From the NCBI GenBank assembly GCA_017460885.1, contig JAFUAB010000039.1, positions 1 to 64,000 on the forward strand: 64,000 bases of DNA, given 5' to 3'. How positions within the stretch are numbered: position 1 is the stretch's first letter; every line of letters begins with the position of its first letter. This document shows positions 1 through 8,837 of this stretch, piece by piece. Source of the DNA: Lachnospiraceae bacterium (GTDB lineage: Bacteria > Bacillota > Clostridia > Lachnospirales > Lachnospiraceae). A program made the position numbers and the translations under genes. The notes below the pieces were generated by a model, which did not search any database, was not told the DNA's origin, and saw only the letters and a program-made list of their open reading frames with translations.

Positions 1-21
1 AAATTAGAAGGATAGTGGGTA

Positions 22-250
22 GCCCCCATAGGGGGCAGCCGGTAACAGTGGTATTGCGAAGCCCCGCCTTAGGCGGAACCGGTACAATGCAGCGGAGCTG
101 CTAATAATAAACCCCCATTTGAAATGGGGGTTGCTAACTTAGAAAATCGGTAGCGTGTTACCGTGTTTATGTATTTGATATACGCTGCAGGATTTGGATC
201 AAAAGAACCGCCCCGTGATCCAAATGTGTCACCGGAGCCGTCCCGTCGAC
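22..250. repeat. Palindrome-rich non-coding stretch
   Basis: No coding region is supported here. The stretch holds a chain of short perfect inverted repeats: GCCCCC/GGGGGC (22-36), CCGCC/GGCGG (64-76), GCAGC/GCTGC (89-101), an 11-base pair of arms at 110-132, ATTTGGATCA/TGATCCAAAT (192-225) and TGTGTC/GACACA (225-253). The last two belong to a GACACAT-GGATCA repeat family with relatives at 18016-18054 and 44388-44432. The stretch lies downstream of the lipoprotein gene, so part of it probably works as a terminator; the rest may be dispersed palindromic repeats. Confidence 0.55.
101..132 (-). terminator. Probable terminator of the kinase-lipoprotein operon
   Basis: On the minus strand AACCCCCATTT pairs with AAATGGGGGTT (11-bp arms, 110-132), followed by a T-rich but interrupted tract TTTATTATTA. 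It lies downstream of the lipoprotein stop codon. The interrupted T-run makes this less certain than the other terminators in the window. Confidence 0.45.
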
Positions 251-253
251 ACA

Positions 254-1039
254 TTACTGCAACGATATCACTGCAGAATCGGTACTGTTCCTGATCGTAA
301 AATCTATGGTAGAAATTGAAGAAGCTTCGCTTTCGCTGATCTCACACACCGCAACGACATCCGCCTGTTCTCCTGCCGCCAGAGTGCCGATATATGACAT
401 CAGATCGTTTTCAAGAAGCGTTGTCATTACATATTTGTTGGAACCGCCGTTTATCGATACGCGGTATCGCAGTCCAAGCAGTCCAAGATTCACGTTGTTA
501 TCAGCTCCCGAAGTATTAGTCAGATTAAAATGAAGTACCAGAAGCTCATTGCCGGCAGATTCGGCAACAGAGAGATAAGGATTACTGTCCTCTCCGGACG
601 GATAAGTATCGGTTATCTCATAATTACCGGAGTATGAAACATCTACGCCGATATCCCCCACAAAGCTGTCAAACCCGGTCGCACCACCGGTGCTTGCCCC
701 CGTCTGGGCATCGGTCACCGTAGTATCCTCCGAACTGAATTCCGGTGTGGAGTTAACTTCTATATCGGTACTTTCATCGCTCTCCGGAACTATCTCAGTC
801 GGGATCCCGTTGGCCGGATCCACGAAGTCTATGTGAACCACGGAATCCGCAGGCAAAAGTCTGCTCGGACTGGCCGAATCATATTTAAGGAGCAACGCAG
901 CCGAATAATCGGCAACAAGCTCCGTCTTATCCTCCGTGATATCGGGCATTTCATATCCGCATCCACCCAGAAGCAGACACGAAGCCGCAGCTGCGATCAT
1001 ACCCCGTATTCTTTTTTCAGATATGTGCATCCAGTTCAA
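254..1039 (-). CDS. Predicted secreted lipoprotein
   Basis: A 261-residue protein of unknown function. It has a basic N-terminus, a hydrophobic segment and a lipobox LLGGC with Cys27, so it should be lipid-anchored on the outer face of the membrane. Residues about 60-110 form a Ser/Thr/Glu/Asp-rich linker. The rest looks beta-rich and may be DUF4352-like (tentative). The start is a TTG at 1039 with AGG seven bases upstream, inside the end of the kinase gene (23-base overlap); an ATG lies at 1030. The overlap implies translational coupling, so it may be a partner or target of the kinase (inference). Confidence 0.7.
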   Translation of the reverse strand: MNWMHISEKRIRGMIAAAASCLLLGGCGYEMPDITEDKTELVADYSAALLLKYDSASPSRLLPADSVVHIDFVDPANGIPTEIVPESDESTDIEVNSTPEFSSEDTTVTDAQTGASTGGATGFDSFVGDIGVDVSYSGNYEITDTYPSGEDSNPYLSVAESAGNELLVLHFNLTNTSGADNNVNLGLLGLRYRVSINGGSNKYVMTTLLENDLMSYIGTLAAGEQADVVAVCEISESEASSISTIDFTIRNSTDSAVISLQ

Positions 1040-2510
1040 AATAAAACCTGACTCCGTTCGGCATATTTTCCACGCCGTATTCCTGTCCGAGTGAATCCTG
1101 TATCGCCTTGACTATCGACAGTCCGACTCCACTGCCGCCGTACTCTCTGGTGCGCGCCTTGTCGACCTTGTAAAACTTATCCCAGATATGTTCGAGCGAT
1201 TCCTCCGGTATCTGTTCTCCCGTGTTGAAGACACTCACTCTTACCTTATTATCCGACTTCTCAACCGAAATTTCAATGATTCTTTCTCCTGACAGATGAT
1301 TAAGTGCATTTGAAAAGTAATTGTTAAACACTTCCTCGGCTTTGAACTGATCCCCCCATACCTCAATCGGTCCGTATTCCTTCATCAGAACCTGTGCTTC
1401 ATGTTGTTTGAGCAGGATATCCGCCGACTGAAGGTAGTTTACGATCAGCTCCACGATGTCAAAACGTTCCGTAACCACACTGTCATTACCGAATTCAAGC
1501 TGATTGAGAGTCAGAAGCTTGCCGACAATGTTATTCATCTTACCTGCTTCATCAACTATCACATCGCAGTAGAAATCTCTGCTCTCGTCGTCGTCATTAA
1601 CACAATCCTTAAGACCCTCGGCATAACCCTGGATCAGCGCTATGGGGGTCTTCAATTCATGTGAAACATTAGAAAGAAATTCCTTGCGCATATCATCAAT
1701 TTCGGTCTTTCTGGCAATATCGCGCTGCAATTCCGTGTTTGCGCTCTTCAGATCCGAGATCGTTCTCTCCAGCGTTTCCGACAGTTCGTTAATATTCTGT
1801 CCGAGCACACCTATTTCGTTATTGGCTTTTCCGGTATATTTTGCGTCAAAATCCAGTTCCTTCATCCGTTCCGAGACGGATGTGATCTCCATGACCGGTC
1901 TTGCGATCCTTTTTGCAGCCCAAAGTCCCAAAAGGATGCTGATGACTCCGGCCCCCAGACCAATATATATAAGAAACCGGTTCGAGATCGCGGCGCTTTC
2001 GGCGATCGAATCCATGGCACTGCGGATTATGAACACCCCTCCGCTGTCCACTACTCCCCACATCTCGATGTATTCATCGCCGCTCATGACATCGGTTCTG
2101 ATCTGGATCGTATAGTTTTCATTTTCCTCTATAAGCTTCTCCGACCCCTTGAATTCCTTGTTTCCGAACAGATTCCTGAGAAGCTGTCTCTGTATGTAAT
2201 CGGTATCGTTTACAGAGGACACAATGATCCCCATGGATTCGCTGAGAACTACCACACTTATATTGTAATTGTCGCTGAGCTTTTGAACCTCGAGAGTCAG
2301 CTCCTCTGTATCTCCCTCGCCCAGAGATTCATTGATGACCCCATATGCATTTTTCAGCACACTGACCTTATTCCTAAGATAATACCTGTCAAGAAAAAAA
2401 GTGTTGACCAGAATACATGCCGCTATCACGATAACGATCAGCACCAGGAAGGTCAGCGAGATCTGGGTATAAATGGAGATCTTGAATTTTTTAGAGTTTG
2501 ACTGATTCAT
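1017..2510 (-). CDS. Membrane sensor histidine kinase
   Basis: A 497-residue two-component sensor kinase. TM1 is about residues 15-38, an extracytoplasmic sensor domain runs about 40-175, TM2 is about 178-198, and a HAMP linker follows about 200-250. The HisKA motif SHELKTP places the phosphorylated His at 284. The HATPase domain has the N box (FNNYFSNALNH) and a DKFYKVDKAR...GGSGVGLSI ATP lid. The layout resembles VanS/PhoR-type kinases. No response regulator lies on either side within the window, which is unusual for this class. It overlaps the 113-residue gene upstream and the lipoprotein downstream, so the three are probably one operon. The signal it senses is unknown. Confidence 0.93.
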   Translation of the reverse strand: MNQSNSKKFKISIYTQISLTFLVLIVIVIAACILVNTFFLDRYYLRNKVSVLKNAYGVINESLGEGDTEELTLEVQKLSDNYNISVVVLSESMGIIVSSVNDTDYIQRQLLRNLFGNKEFKGSEKLIEENENYTIQIRTDVMSGDEYIEMWGVVDSGGVFIIRSAMDSIAESAAISNRFLIYIGLGAGVISILLGLWAAKRIARPVMEITSVSERMKELDFDAKYTGKANNEIGVLGQNINELSETLERTISDLKSANTELQRDIARKTEIDDMRKEFLSNVSHELKTPIALIQGYAEGLKDCVNDDDESRDFYCDVIVDEAGKMNNIVGKLLTLNQLEFGNDSVVTERFDIVELIVNYLQSADILLKQHEAQVLMKEYGPIEVWGDQFKAEEVFNNYFSNALNHLSGERIIEISVEKSDNKVRVSVFNTGEQIPEESLEHIWDKFYKVDKARTREYGGSGVGLSIVKAIQDSLGQEYGVENMPNGVRFYFELDAHI

Positions 2511-2832
2511 AAGACATTCGTATCCTGTGATCGCTGATCAGGCCGGCCGAGGCAAGTGCGTCCAGAGCCTCCTCCTGCTCGGGGGTCAGGGAATCCACAT
2601 AAATCTGATTCTCGTAATCCACAATGACGCAATGCTCCTTTGCGGTCAGATACATAAGAGGGCTGACATCCTTGGGGATCTTACCGAGAATATCGGGATC
2701 CCTGCCAAGGGAGACAAGGGTCTGAATATGTCCGAGTGAACTGTCGAAGATATTACCGTCCGAGCGAATCACGACCGGACAGTATTCCGACATTTCAGGT
2801 GAATAAAATTTTATAAACTGCTGATGTAACAT
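2491..2832 (-). CDS. Hypothetical 113-residue protein
   Basis: I do not recognise this protein. It has no signal peptide, membrane segment or obvious motif, and is a compact mixed protein with an acidic central part (SLTPEQEEALDAL). It is likely real because it overlaps the kinase gene by 20 bases and follows scpB by 33 bases on the same strand. The ATG at 2832 lacks a clear ribosome-binding site; an internal ATG at 2793 also lacks one. Its place between scpB and the kinase suggests co-transcription, not a shared role. Confidence 0.6.
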   Translation of the reverse strand: MLHQQFIKFYSPEMSEYCPVVIRSDGNIFDSSLGHIQTLVSLGRDPDILGKIPKDVSPLMYLTAKEHCVIVDYENQIYVDSLTPEQEEALDALASAGLISDHRIRMSYESVKL

Positions 2833-2865
2833 GATCTGTTGAGGTATTGATATCCGGATTGTCAG

Positions 2866-3435
2866 TCAGATATCCAATGAAAGCTGTACCTCTTCCTCAG
2901 CCTGTTGCTTAAACTCTTCTATAACAAGTGCATCGGGATGCGGTATCTCATCAACGCTTCTGACACCGAAGGTCTTGAGGAACTGCTCGGTGGTTCCGAA
3001 AAGGATCGGTTTACCGGGAGCATCCAGTCTGCCCAGTTCGCATATCAGATCCAGTTCAAGCAGCCGGTTGACCGCATGATCACAGTTCACTCCCCGGATC
3101 CTGTCTATCTCGGATCTGGTTACGGGCTGCTTGTATGCCACTATCGATAGCGTCTCGATACATGAATCCGTCAGAGTATACCTTTTGGGCGCTGTAGCTA
3201 TCTTGACCAGGTCTTCATAAAACTCAGGCTTCGTACAAAGCTGTACAGCGTTATCAAGCCAGGTCATCATGATCCCGCCGCTGCCTCTCTTGTATTTTTT
3301 GCTCATCTCCTCGAGATAGGATCTTGTTGTCTCAACATCCTCTCCTATCACTGCGGCAAGACTGGAGATCTCAACCGAGTCACCCATAGCAAAAAGTATG
3401 GCTTCAAGTGTTGCTATAGCCTTTTTCTTGTTCAT
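2866..3435 (-). CDS. scpB: Segregation and condensation protein B
   Basis: ScpB (189 residues), a winged-helix subunit of the SMC-ScpAB condensin that compacts and segregates the chromosome. The conserved SIVAYKQPVTRSEIDRIRGV segment (about residues 97-116) and the GRLDAPGKPILFGTTEQFLKTFG end of the second winged helix are diagnostic. The length is normal for the family. It lies 15 bases downstream of scpA, the usual partner arrangement. GGGAG precedes the ATG at a normal distance. Confidence 0.96.
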   Translation of the reverse strand: MNKKKAIATLEAILFAMGDSVEISSLAAVIGEDVETTRSYLEEMSKKYKRGSGGIMMTWLDNAVQLCTKPEFYEDLVKIATAPKRYTLTDSCIETLSIVAYKQPVTRSEIDRIRGVNCDHAVNRLLELDLICELGRLDAPGKPILFGTTEQFLKTFGVRSVDEIPHPDALVIEEFKQQAEEEVQLSLDI

Positions 3436-3450
3436 CTGTCACTCCCGCCC

Positions 3451-4230
3451 TTATGTCAGCTGGGCCGTATCCACACGCTCATTGTTTTCTTCATTATTTG
3501 TGATAATGATATCGGAAAAAGCTTCTTCCTGTTCTATGGTAACCTTACCGATCCTGATCATTTCCAGCACCACCAGAAATGTTACGATAAGCTCGGATCT
3601 CGAGCCCTGTTTTTCCAGAAGAGACCTGAAGGAAAACCGCTTATGCTCTCTGGTATATGCCTCTATGAACGTTGCTTTCAACGAAATATCGATCTCTTCC
3701 TTTTCTATATTTCCAAAGGAGCTTCTGACAGGATCGATCTTATCCTCCTGCCGCTGCATCAGAGACTGAAATATATCATTCAGTATCTTAAGGCTCAGGC
3801 CGTCTACAAGTTCCTCGTAGTTGACAGGCTCCTCGTGATTTGCCACCTCCGGCGGGATCGTTCTCTTTTTGTACAGATTGAACCCCGAATCCAGCTGTCT
3901 GTCCCTGAGTTCTACGGACATATATCTGACCATTTTATACTCAAGGAGCTTTTGAACAAGCTCATCCCTGGGATCCTCTTCCTCGCCATCCTCGTTAACT
4001 TCCTTTGGAAGAAGCATACGGCACTTGATATCTATAAGAGTTGCCGCCATCACAAGAAATTCACTGACAACATTCATGTCATGCTCCCGCATATTGCGAA
4101 TGTAAGCCAGATACTGATCCGTGATCGTTACGATAGGAATATCGTATATATCAACTTTGTTTTTATCTATAAGGTACAGCAAAAGGTCAAGCGGACCTTC
4201 AAATACCTCAAGTCTGACCGGAATAGCCAT
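3451..4230 (-). CDS. scpA: Segregation and condensation protein A
   Basis: ScpA (259 residues), the kleisin subunit that bridges the SMC heads. The N-terminus (VRLEVFEGPLDLLLYLIDKN) is the conserved SMC-neck-binding segment, and the C-terminal winged helix (VVLEMIRIGKVTIEQEE) binds the SMC cap. The middle is acidic and less conserved, as usual. Its start lies within the end of the metallophosphoesterase gene (23-base overlap), and scpB follows directly, so phosphoesterase, scpA and scpB probably share a transcript. Confidence 0.96.
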   Translation of the reverse strand: MAIPVRLEVFEGPLDLLLYLIDKNKVDIYDIPIVTITDQYLAYIRNMREHDMNVVSEFLVMAATLIDIKCRMLLPKEVNEDGEEEDPRDELVQKLLEYKMVRYMSVELRDRQLDSGFNLYKKRTIPPEVANHEEPVNYEELVDGLSLKILNDIFQSLMQRQEDKIDPVRSSFGNIEKEEIDISLKATFIEAYTREHKRFSFRSLLEKQGSRSELIVTFLVVLEMIRIGKVTIEQEEAFSDIIITNNEENNERVDTAQLT

Positions 4231-5089
4231 TTTTGCCTCTGTGTATATCTATTATCCCCAGCTCCCCAGGATTAAAAACCCTGATGCTTACTGTATGCAT
4301 GCCGAGACCGCAGCTGACTATCATTTTGGAACCGTTTCTTTCGTATTCTCCGCCCGAATACCTGGGAAACAATCTGAATCTCGGAGATATCACTCCTCCG
4401 ATCCCGGGAATTCTCATAACACCGCCGTGATAATGTCCCGATACCGTCAGATCCGCACCCCATTTGGCATATGCCTCAAAATGAGTCGGATCATGGGCTA
4501 TGAGAAGCATCATATGTTCGTGATCGGCCTCGCCCAGGGAATCCTCTATCTCATCCTCATCAAGTCCGACAGCTCCAAACTTCTTATAATGCTTCACATC
4601 AACCGCAAGTCCTGCTATCTCTATCCCGGAATCCCGAAACACAGTCCTTTCGTTTTCCATGATATGTACCCCGCAGGATTTAAGCTCCGCCGTATAATCA
4701 TCCCACATAGACTCGAATCTCTCAGGGTAGATCTTAAGCCTGTGCTCATGATTTCCCATTCCGTAATATATCGGATATCTCACGGAAAGATTCCTGATCA
4801 GCTCCACAGCCGGCGTAAAATCATGGTTCTTAACTCCTGTAAGCAGATCCCCGGCAATGATAACCGCATCCGGCTTTTCCCTGTCGATCGCATCAAGCAG
4901 AGCCGAATTGCCTTTATCGTACTCCTTGTTATGCAGATCAGCGATAAGTGCAAACCGGGTATCCTGTTTGATCTTATCGGACTCCACCGAATAATGTCTC
5001 ACGATAAACCTGTGAGAATCCGTGATCCATGATATAACACAGACGGATAATAATATGATGAGAACGATCCACAAAATATTCATATCCAT
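4208..5089 (-). CDS. Membrane-anchored metallophosphoesterase (YkuE-like)
   Basis: A calcineurin-like phosphoesterase of 293 residues. One N-terminal hydrophobic segment (about residues 4-20) anchors it, and the catalytic domain follows. Metal-ligand motifs in order are ADLHN (D-x-H), AGDLL (G-D), GNHEHR (G-N-H-E), HDP and GHYHGG (G-H-x-H). The order fits YkuE/YaeI-type enzymes, some of which act on lipid A or cell-envelope substrates; the substrate here is unknown. Two in-frame ATGs lie at 5089 and 5083. It starts just after the rpsU terminator, so some read-through or a close promoter must feed it. Confidence 0.9.
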   Translation of the reverse strand: MDMNILWIVLIILLSVCVISWITDSHRFIVRHYSVESDKIKQDTRFALIADLHNKEYDKGNSALLDAIDREKPDAVIIAGDLLTGVKNHDFTPAVELIRNLSVRYPIYYGMGNHEHRLKIYPERFESMWDDYTAELKSCGVHIMENERTVFRDSGIEIAGLAVDVKHYKKFGAVGLDEDEIEDSLGEADHEHMMLLIAHDPTHFEAYAKWGADLTVSGHYHGGVMRIPGIGGVISPRFRLFPRYSGGEYERNGSKMIVSCGLGMHTVSIRVFNPGELGIIDIHRGKNGYSGQT

Positions 5090-5096
5090 TGATCAC

Positions 5097-5122
5097 AAAA
5101 CCCTTCCGCGTGAACGGAAGGG
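5097..5122 (-). terminator. Rho-independent terminator of rpsU
   Basis: On the minus strand CCCTTCCG-TTCACG-CGGAAGGG is followed by TTTTGTG, eight bases past the rpsU stop codon. The stem is 8 perfect base pairs with high GC. It separates rpsU from the phosphoesterase-scpAB genes. Confidence 0.9.
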
Positions 5123-5130
5123 CCTTCATT

Positions 5131-5307
5131 TTAGTTGTATTTCCGCTTTCTGGCAGCCTCAGACTTCTTTTTACGTCTGACACTGGGCTTCTCATAATGC
5201 TCGCGCTTACGGATCTCCTGCTGTATACCAGCCTTTGCACAGCTGCGCTTAAAACGTCTGAGTGCACTGTCAAGGCTCTCATTCTCTTTAACTATGATAT
5301 TGCTCAT
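5131..5307 (-). CDS. rpsU: 30S ribosomal protein S21
   Basis: Ribosomal protein S21, 58 residues, part of the small subunit near the mRNA 3' end of 16S rRNA. The translation starts [20 protein letters not shown] and ends in a Lys/Arg-rich tail ([15 protein letters not shown]), which is the standard S21 sequence and length. A strong GGGAGGGGAG ribosome-binding site lies seven bases before the ATG. It has its own promoter (5380-5407) and terminator (5097-5122), so it is a single-gene transcript. Confidence 0.97.
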   Translation of the reverse strand: MSNIIVKENESLDSALRRFKRSCAKAGIQQEIRKREHYEKPSVRRKKKSEAARKRKYN

Positions 5308-5379
5308 TCTTCTCCCCTCCCTTCAGTCCCCTTTCGACTTAAGCGGGTTAATATGGCCTGCCAAACAGAACCAAAGCCA

Positions 5380-5407
5380 ATTATACCATATCAGAAACTC
5401 CCGTCAA
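5380..5407 (-). promoter_or_regulatory. Sigma-A promoter of rpsU
   Basis: On the minus strand TTGACG (5402-5407) and TATAAT (5380-5385) are separated by 16 bases. Transcription should start near 5373, giving a leader of about 65 bases before rpsU. Confidence 0.8.
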
Positions 5408-5418
5408 GAAGAATTTGA

Positions 5419-6162
5419 TCATCCAATACCGGACTCGATCTCCTTGAGTTTGGCGGCTATTCTGGCCCTGATCAGGTCGGATAATTCCTGTTTGTTCATA
5501 TCCTTGTATTCATCATACAGGATCGATTTGAGAAAGTGCACCTGTGTCGTCACATGGTCGAAGATATTGTTGCCGTTCATGGCCTTAAAGGAATCCCATA
5601 TTGCCACCGGAACTATGGTTGTACCGGTCTTAAGGCTGCATGCAAAGCATCCGGATTGAAACTCGCCAAGTGCATTGCCCTTGGTCGGATCCGTCTTTCC
5701 CTCGGGAAAGATCAGCATATTGCTCCCGCCTTTGATCATGCTTATGGCGTCGATTATGCCCTTAGCCTTGCCCCGCATTGATTCAAGGTCGATAAGTACG
5801 GCATTCACCAGGAAGCTCATCTCATGAGCAAGAAAACGATCCGCCCTCCGCTCTTCCCACAATACGCTCGAGGGAATATTATCCATGGAACCAAGGATCC
5901 CCAGGGCATCATACTTGCCCTGATGATTGGAATAAAATACTACGGTCTCATCTCTCGGCACACTTTCCCTGCCATAAACGATGGTTTCCGTTCTCGCGCG
6001 TTTTTTGATTTTATTTATGACCTGCATGGCGAAATCGTAGCGATCCTGTATCGAATACTTCTCAGGATGCTTCATCATATACCGGCTTTTTATCCTGGCA
6101 TAAAAGACACACCAGAGTAAAAGACTTCCTACCGGCAGATCAAAACGTAAATCCTTGATCAT
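5419..6162 (-). CDS. 1-acyl-glycerol-3-phosphate acyltransferase family protein
   Basis: A 247-residue LPLAT/PlsC-family acyltransferase, expected to acylate lysophosphatidic acid in phospholipid synthesis at the membrane. The catalytic H-x4-D motif is NHQGKYD, and the FPEGKTD block is the glycerol-phosphate-binding motif. One N-terminal hydrophobic segment (about residues 10-25) fits membrane association. The ATG at 6162 lacks a good ribosome-binding site. It follows alaS by 12 bases, so it is probably expressed at the end of the aminoacyl-tRNA synthetase transcript. Confidence 0.85.
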   Translation of the reverse strand: MIKDLRFDLPVGSLLLWCVFYARIKSRYMMKHPEKYSIQDRYDFAMQVINKIKKRARTETIVYGRESVPRDETVVFYSNHQGKYDALGILGSMDNIPSSVLWEERRADRFLAHEMSFLVNAVLIDLESMRGKAKGIIDAISMIKGGSNMLIFPEGKTDPTKGNALGEFQSGCFACSLKTGTTIVPVAIWDSFKAMNGNNIFDHVTTQVHFLKSILYDEYKDMNKQELSDLIRARIAAKLKEIESGIG

Positions 6163-6174
6163 ATTGCTGTATAT

Positions 6175-8826
6175 TTATTGAATCTGGCTTTCAAGTGTAG
6201 CCCTGGCCTCGGCAAGTGCCGCATCTATGCCGGACGGATCCTTGCCTCCGGCCTGTGCCATATTGGGACGGCCACCGCCGCCGCCACCGACCTTGGGCGC
6301 GATGGCTTTGATCAGATTACCGGCATGTGCGCCCTTTGCTATGGCATCATCTGTAGCCATTACCACCAGACTGACTTTGCCATCGGCATTGGATGCAAGC
6401 ACCACAACGCCTTCCCCGATCTTACCCTTGAGCTGATCTCCAAGATCACGCAGGCCGTTCATATCTACACCGTCTACGGCCGTAGCTATGAGCTTAACGC
6501 CCTTGACATCGGTTACCCGGTCTGTCACATCACCAAGAGCATTTTTTGCAGCTTTGGATTTAAGCGATTCTATCTCGCTGTTCAGCTCCTTGATCTGTTT
6601 CTGCATCGATTCGATCTTCTTAACAAGATCCGCAGGGCTTGTCCTGGCTGCCTCCGCTGCCTGTTCAAGTCTCTTTTCAAGGTCTGTATAGTATGCGTTA
6701 ACATTGTCACCTGTGATAGCCTCTATCCTTCTGACACCGGCTGCTATTCCGCTCTCGGATACTATCTTGAAGTTGCGGATCTCTCCGGTATGCGATACAT
6801 GAGTACCGCCGCAGAGTTCCTTTGAGAAATCTCCCATCGAAACAACGCGTACCGAATCTCCGTACTTTTCGCCGAAGAGAGCCATAGCACCGCTCTTTTT
6901 GGCTTCCTCGATGCCCATGACATCAGTATTGACTTTCAGATCCTCAGCGATCTTTGAATTAACTATCCTCTGAACCTCGGCTATCTGATCGGATTTCATA
7001 GCCTCACCGTAGCTGAAGTCAAATCTGGTCCTGTCAGGATCCTGATATGAACCCTGCTGATGTACATCTTTTCCGAGCACTTCCTGAAGGGCTGCCTGCA
7101 AAAGGTGTGTTGCAGAGTGATTTCTGCACGTCTTAGCTCTGTTTTCTTTGTCTACGTTAAGCGAAACATTATCGGACAGTTTAAATGCGCCCTTAACAAC
7201 TTTTCCTGCATGTGCAATCCTGCCTCCTGCAACATGGATCGTTTCCGAAACCTCAAATACCGATCCGTCGCGTCCCAGGATCTTTCCGATATCGCCTACC
7301 TGACCGCCCATCGTACCGTAGAACGTGGTCTTATCCGTGATCACGGAGCCTTCTTCGCCTTCTTTTAACTCAGATACAAGCGATTCACCGCCTGCCATCG
7401 CAACTATTGTACCGTCGCATTCCAGTGCGTCATAACCAAGGAACGTACTCTTAACGGATTCGTCAAGCTCATCAAATATGCTTGCATCGGATTTCTGTGA
7501 GAAATTGGAATTTTCTCTTGCAAGCTTCTTTTGCGCATCCATTGATTCCTTAAATCCGGCCTCATTGACACTTAAACCTTCTTCTTCGGCCATTTCAACC
7601 GTAAGCTCATAAGGGAATCCGAATGTATCGTAGAGATAAAAAGCGGACTTACCGTCAATTTCCTTTGATCCCGATGCTTTTCTTTCATCAGCGATCTTTT
7701 TAAACTCTTTCATACCGTTTTCAAGTGTTGCCTCAAAACGGACTATCTCCTTCTTAAGTTCATTGAGAATAAAATCCTTGTTTTTGGTAAGGAGCGGATA
7801 GCTGTCCGAATAAACGTCATCGATATAAACGCTTGCCACATCGAGCATATCATCCAATGAAAGATTAAGTGAACGTCCGTGTCTTACGGCACGTCTTAAC
7901 AGTCTTCTGAGCACATATCCGGGGCCGCCGTTTGACGGAAGAAGCTTTGCCTCGTCGCCGATAAGCATAACTCCGGTCCTTAGGTGGTCGGCAATGATCC
8001 TCATGGACCTTGTGCCCTTCTCGTCGGAGCCGTATTTTATCCCCGACTTTTCTTCGATGCGTGCGATAACACCCGTAAACAGATCGGTAAGATAAACGTC
8101 ATCAACACCGTTAAGGAACGCAAGGTTTCTCTCAAGTCCCCAACCGGTATCAACGTTTTTCTTGGCAAGCGGAAGAAGTGTTCCGTCTTTCTGCTTGTCG
8201 TACTGCATGAATACGTCATTACCTATCTCGGTATATTTTCCGCAGTGACATCCGGGTTTGCAATCAGGTCCGCAAGGCTCTGCATCCGAAACATAGAACA
8301 TCTCGGAGTCCGGTCCGCAAGGTCCGTATTCAAGTCCCCACCAGTTATCTTCGGCGGGTAAGAAGAAAACGTTCTCCGGCTTAAAGCCCGATTCTATCCT
8401 GTACTTTGCGCCTTCTTCGTCGCGGGGTGCATTTTCGTCACCTTCAAAAACGGTTGCGGCGAGATGATCTCTGTCGAATTTAAAAACTTCCGTTAAAAGT
8501 TCGTAACTCCACTGACATCTTTCTTTTTTGAAGTAATCACCCAGACTCCAGGATCCCATCATCTCAAAGAATGTAAGATGACTCTTGTCTCCTACGCCGT
8601 CGATATCGTTGGTACGAACACAACCCTGCACGTTACAAAGTCTCGTTCCCATGGGATGAGGCTTGCCCAAAAGATATGGCATGATGGGCTGCATGCCGGC
8701 TACATTAAACATCGCACCTGTAGAGCCGTCGGAAACCAGTGATACCGCGCCGACGTTCACATGCCCTCTCTTTTCGTAAAATTCAATCCAATTCTTTCTT
8801 AGTTCCTTAGAAGTAAACTGTTTCAT
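6175..8826 (-). CDS. alaS: Alanyl-tRNA synthetase
   Basis: Full-length AlaRS (883 residues), which charges tRNA-Ala. The class II catalytic core spans about the first 240 residues (motif 2 near HLTFFEMMGSWSLGDYFKKE). The editing domain carries the zinc/catalytic HSATHLLQAAL and CGGTH motifs near residues 560-680. A coiled coil follows, and the C-Ala domain ends with the glycine-rich GGGGGGRPNMAQAGG segment. All expected domains are present. It lies 11 bases downstream of glyQS. I saw no T-box leader in front of this pair. Confidence 0.98.
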   Translation of the reverse strand: MKQFTSKELRKNWIEFYEKRGHVNVGAVSLVSDGSTGAMFNVAGMQPIMPYLLGKPHPMGTRLCNVQGCVRTNDIDGVGDKSHLTFFEMMGSWSLGDYFKKERCQWSYELLTEVFKFDRDHLAATVFEGDENAPRDEEGAKYRIESGFKPENVFFLPAEDNWWGLEYGPCGPDSEMFYVSDAEPCGPDCKPGCHCGKYTEIGNDVFMQYDKQKDGTLLPLAKKNVDTGWGLERNLAFLNGVDDVYLTDLFTGVIARIEEKSGIKYGSDEKGTRSMRIIADHLRTGVMLIGDEAKLLPSNGGPGYVLRRLLRRAVRHGRSLNLSLDDMLDVASVYIDDVYSDSYPLLTKNKDFILNELKKEIVRFEATLENGMKEFKKIADERKASGSKEIDGKSAFYLYDTFGFPYELTVEMAEEEGLSVNEAGFKESMDAQKKLARENSNFSQKSDASIFDELDESVKSTFLGYDALECDGTIVAMAGGESLVSELKEGEEGSVITDKTTFYGTMGGQVGDIGKILGRDGSVFEVSETIHVAGGRIAHAGKVVKGAFKLSDNVSLNVDKENRAKTCRNHSATHLLQAALQEVLGKDVHQQGSYQDPDRTRFDFSYGEAMKSDQIAEVQRIVNSKIAEDLKVNTDVMGIEEAKKSGAMALFGEKYGDSVRVVSMGDFSKELCGGTHVSHTGEIRNFKIVSESGIAAGVRRIEAITGDNVNAYYTDLEKRLEQAAEAARTSPADLVKKIESMQKQIKELNSEIESLKSKAAKNALGDVTDRVTDVKGVKLIATAVDGVDMNGLRDLGDQLKGKIGEGVVVLASNADGKVSLVVMATDDAIAKGAHAGNLIKAIAPKVGGGGGGRPNMAQAGGKDPSGIDAALAEARATLESQIQ

Positions 8827-8837
8827 ATAAAAACACC

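Noticed and set aside
4121-5032. A 303-codon plus-strand reading frame
   Set aside because: Antisense to scpA and the metallophosphoesterase, whose metal motifs are intact.
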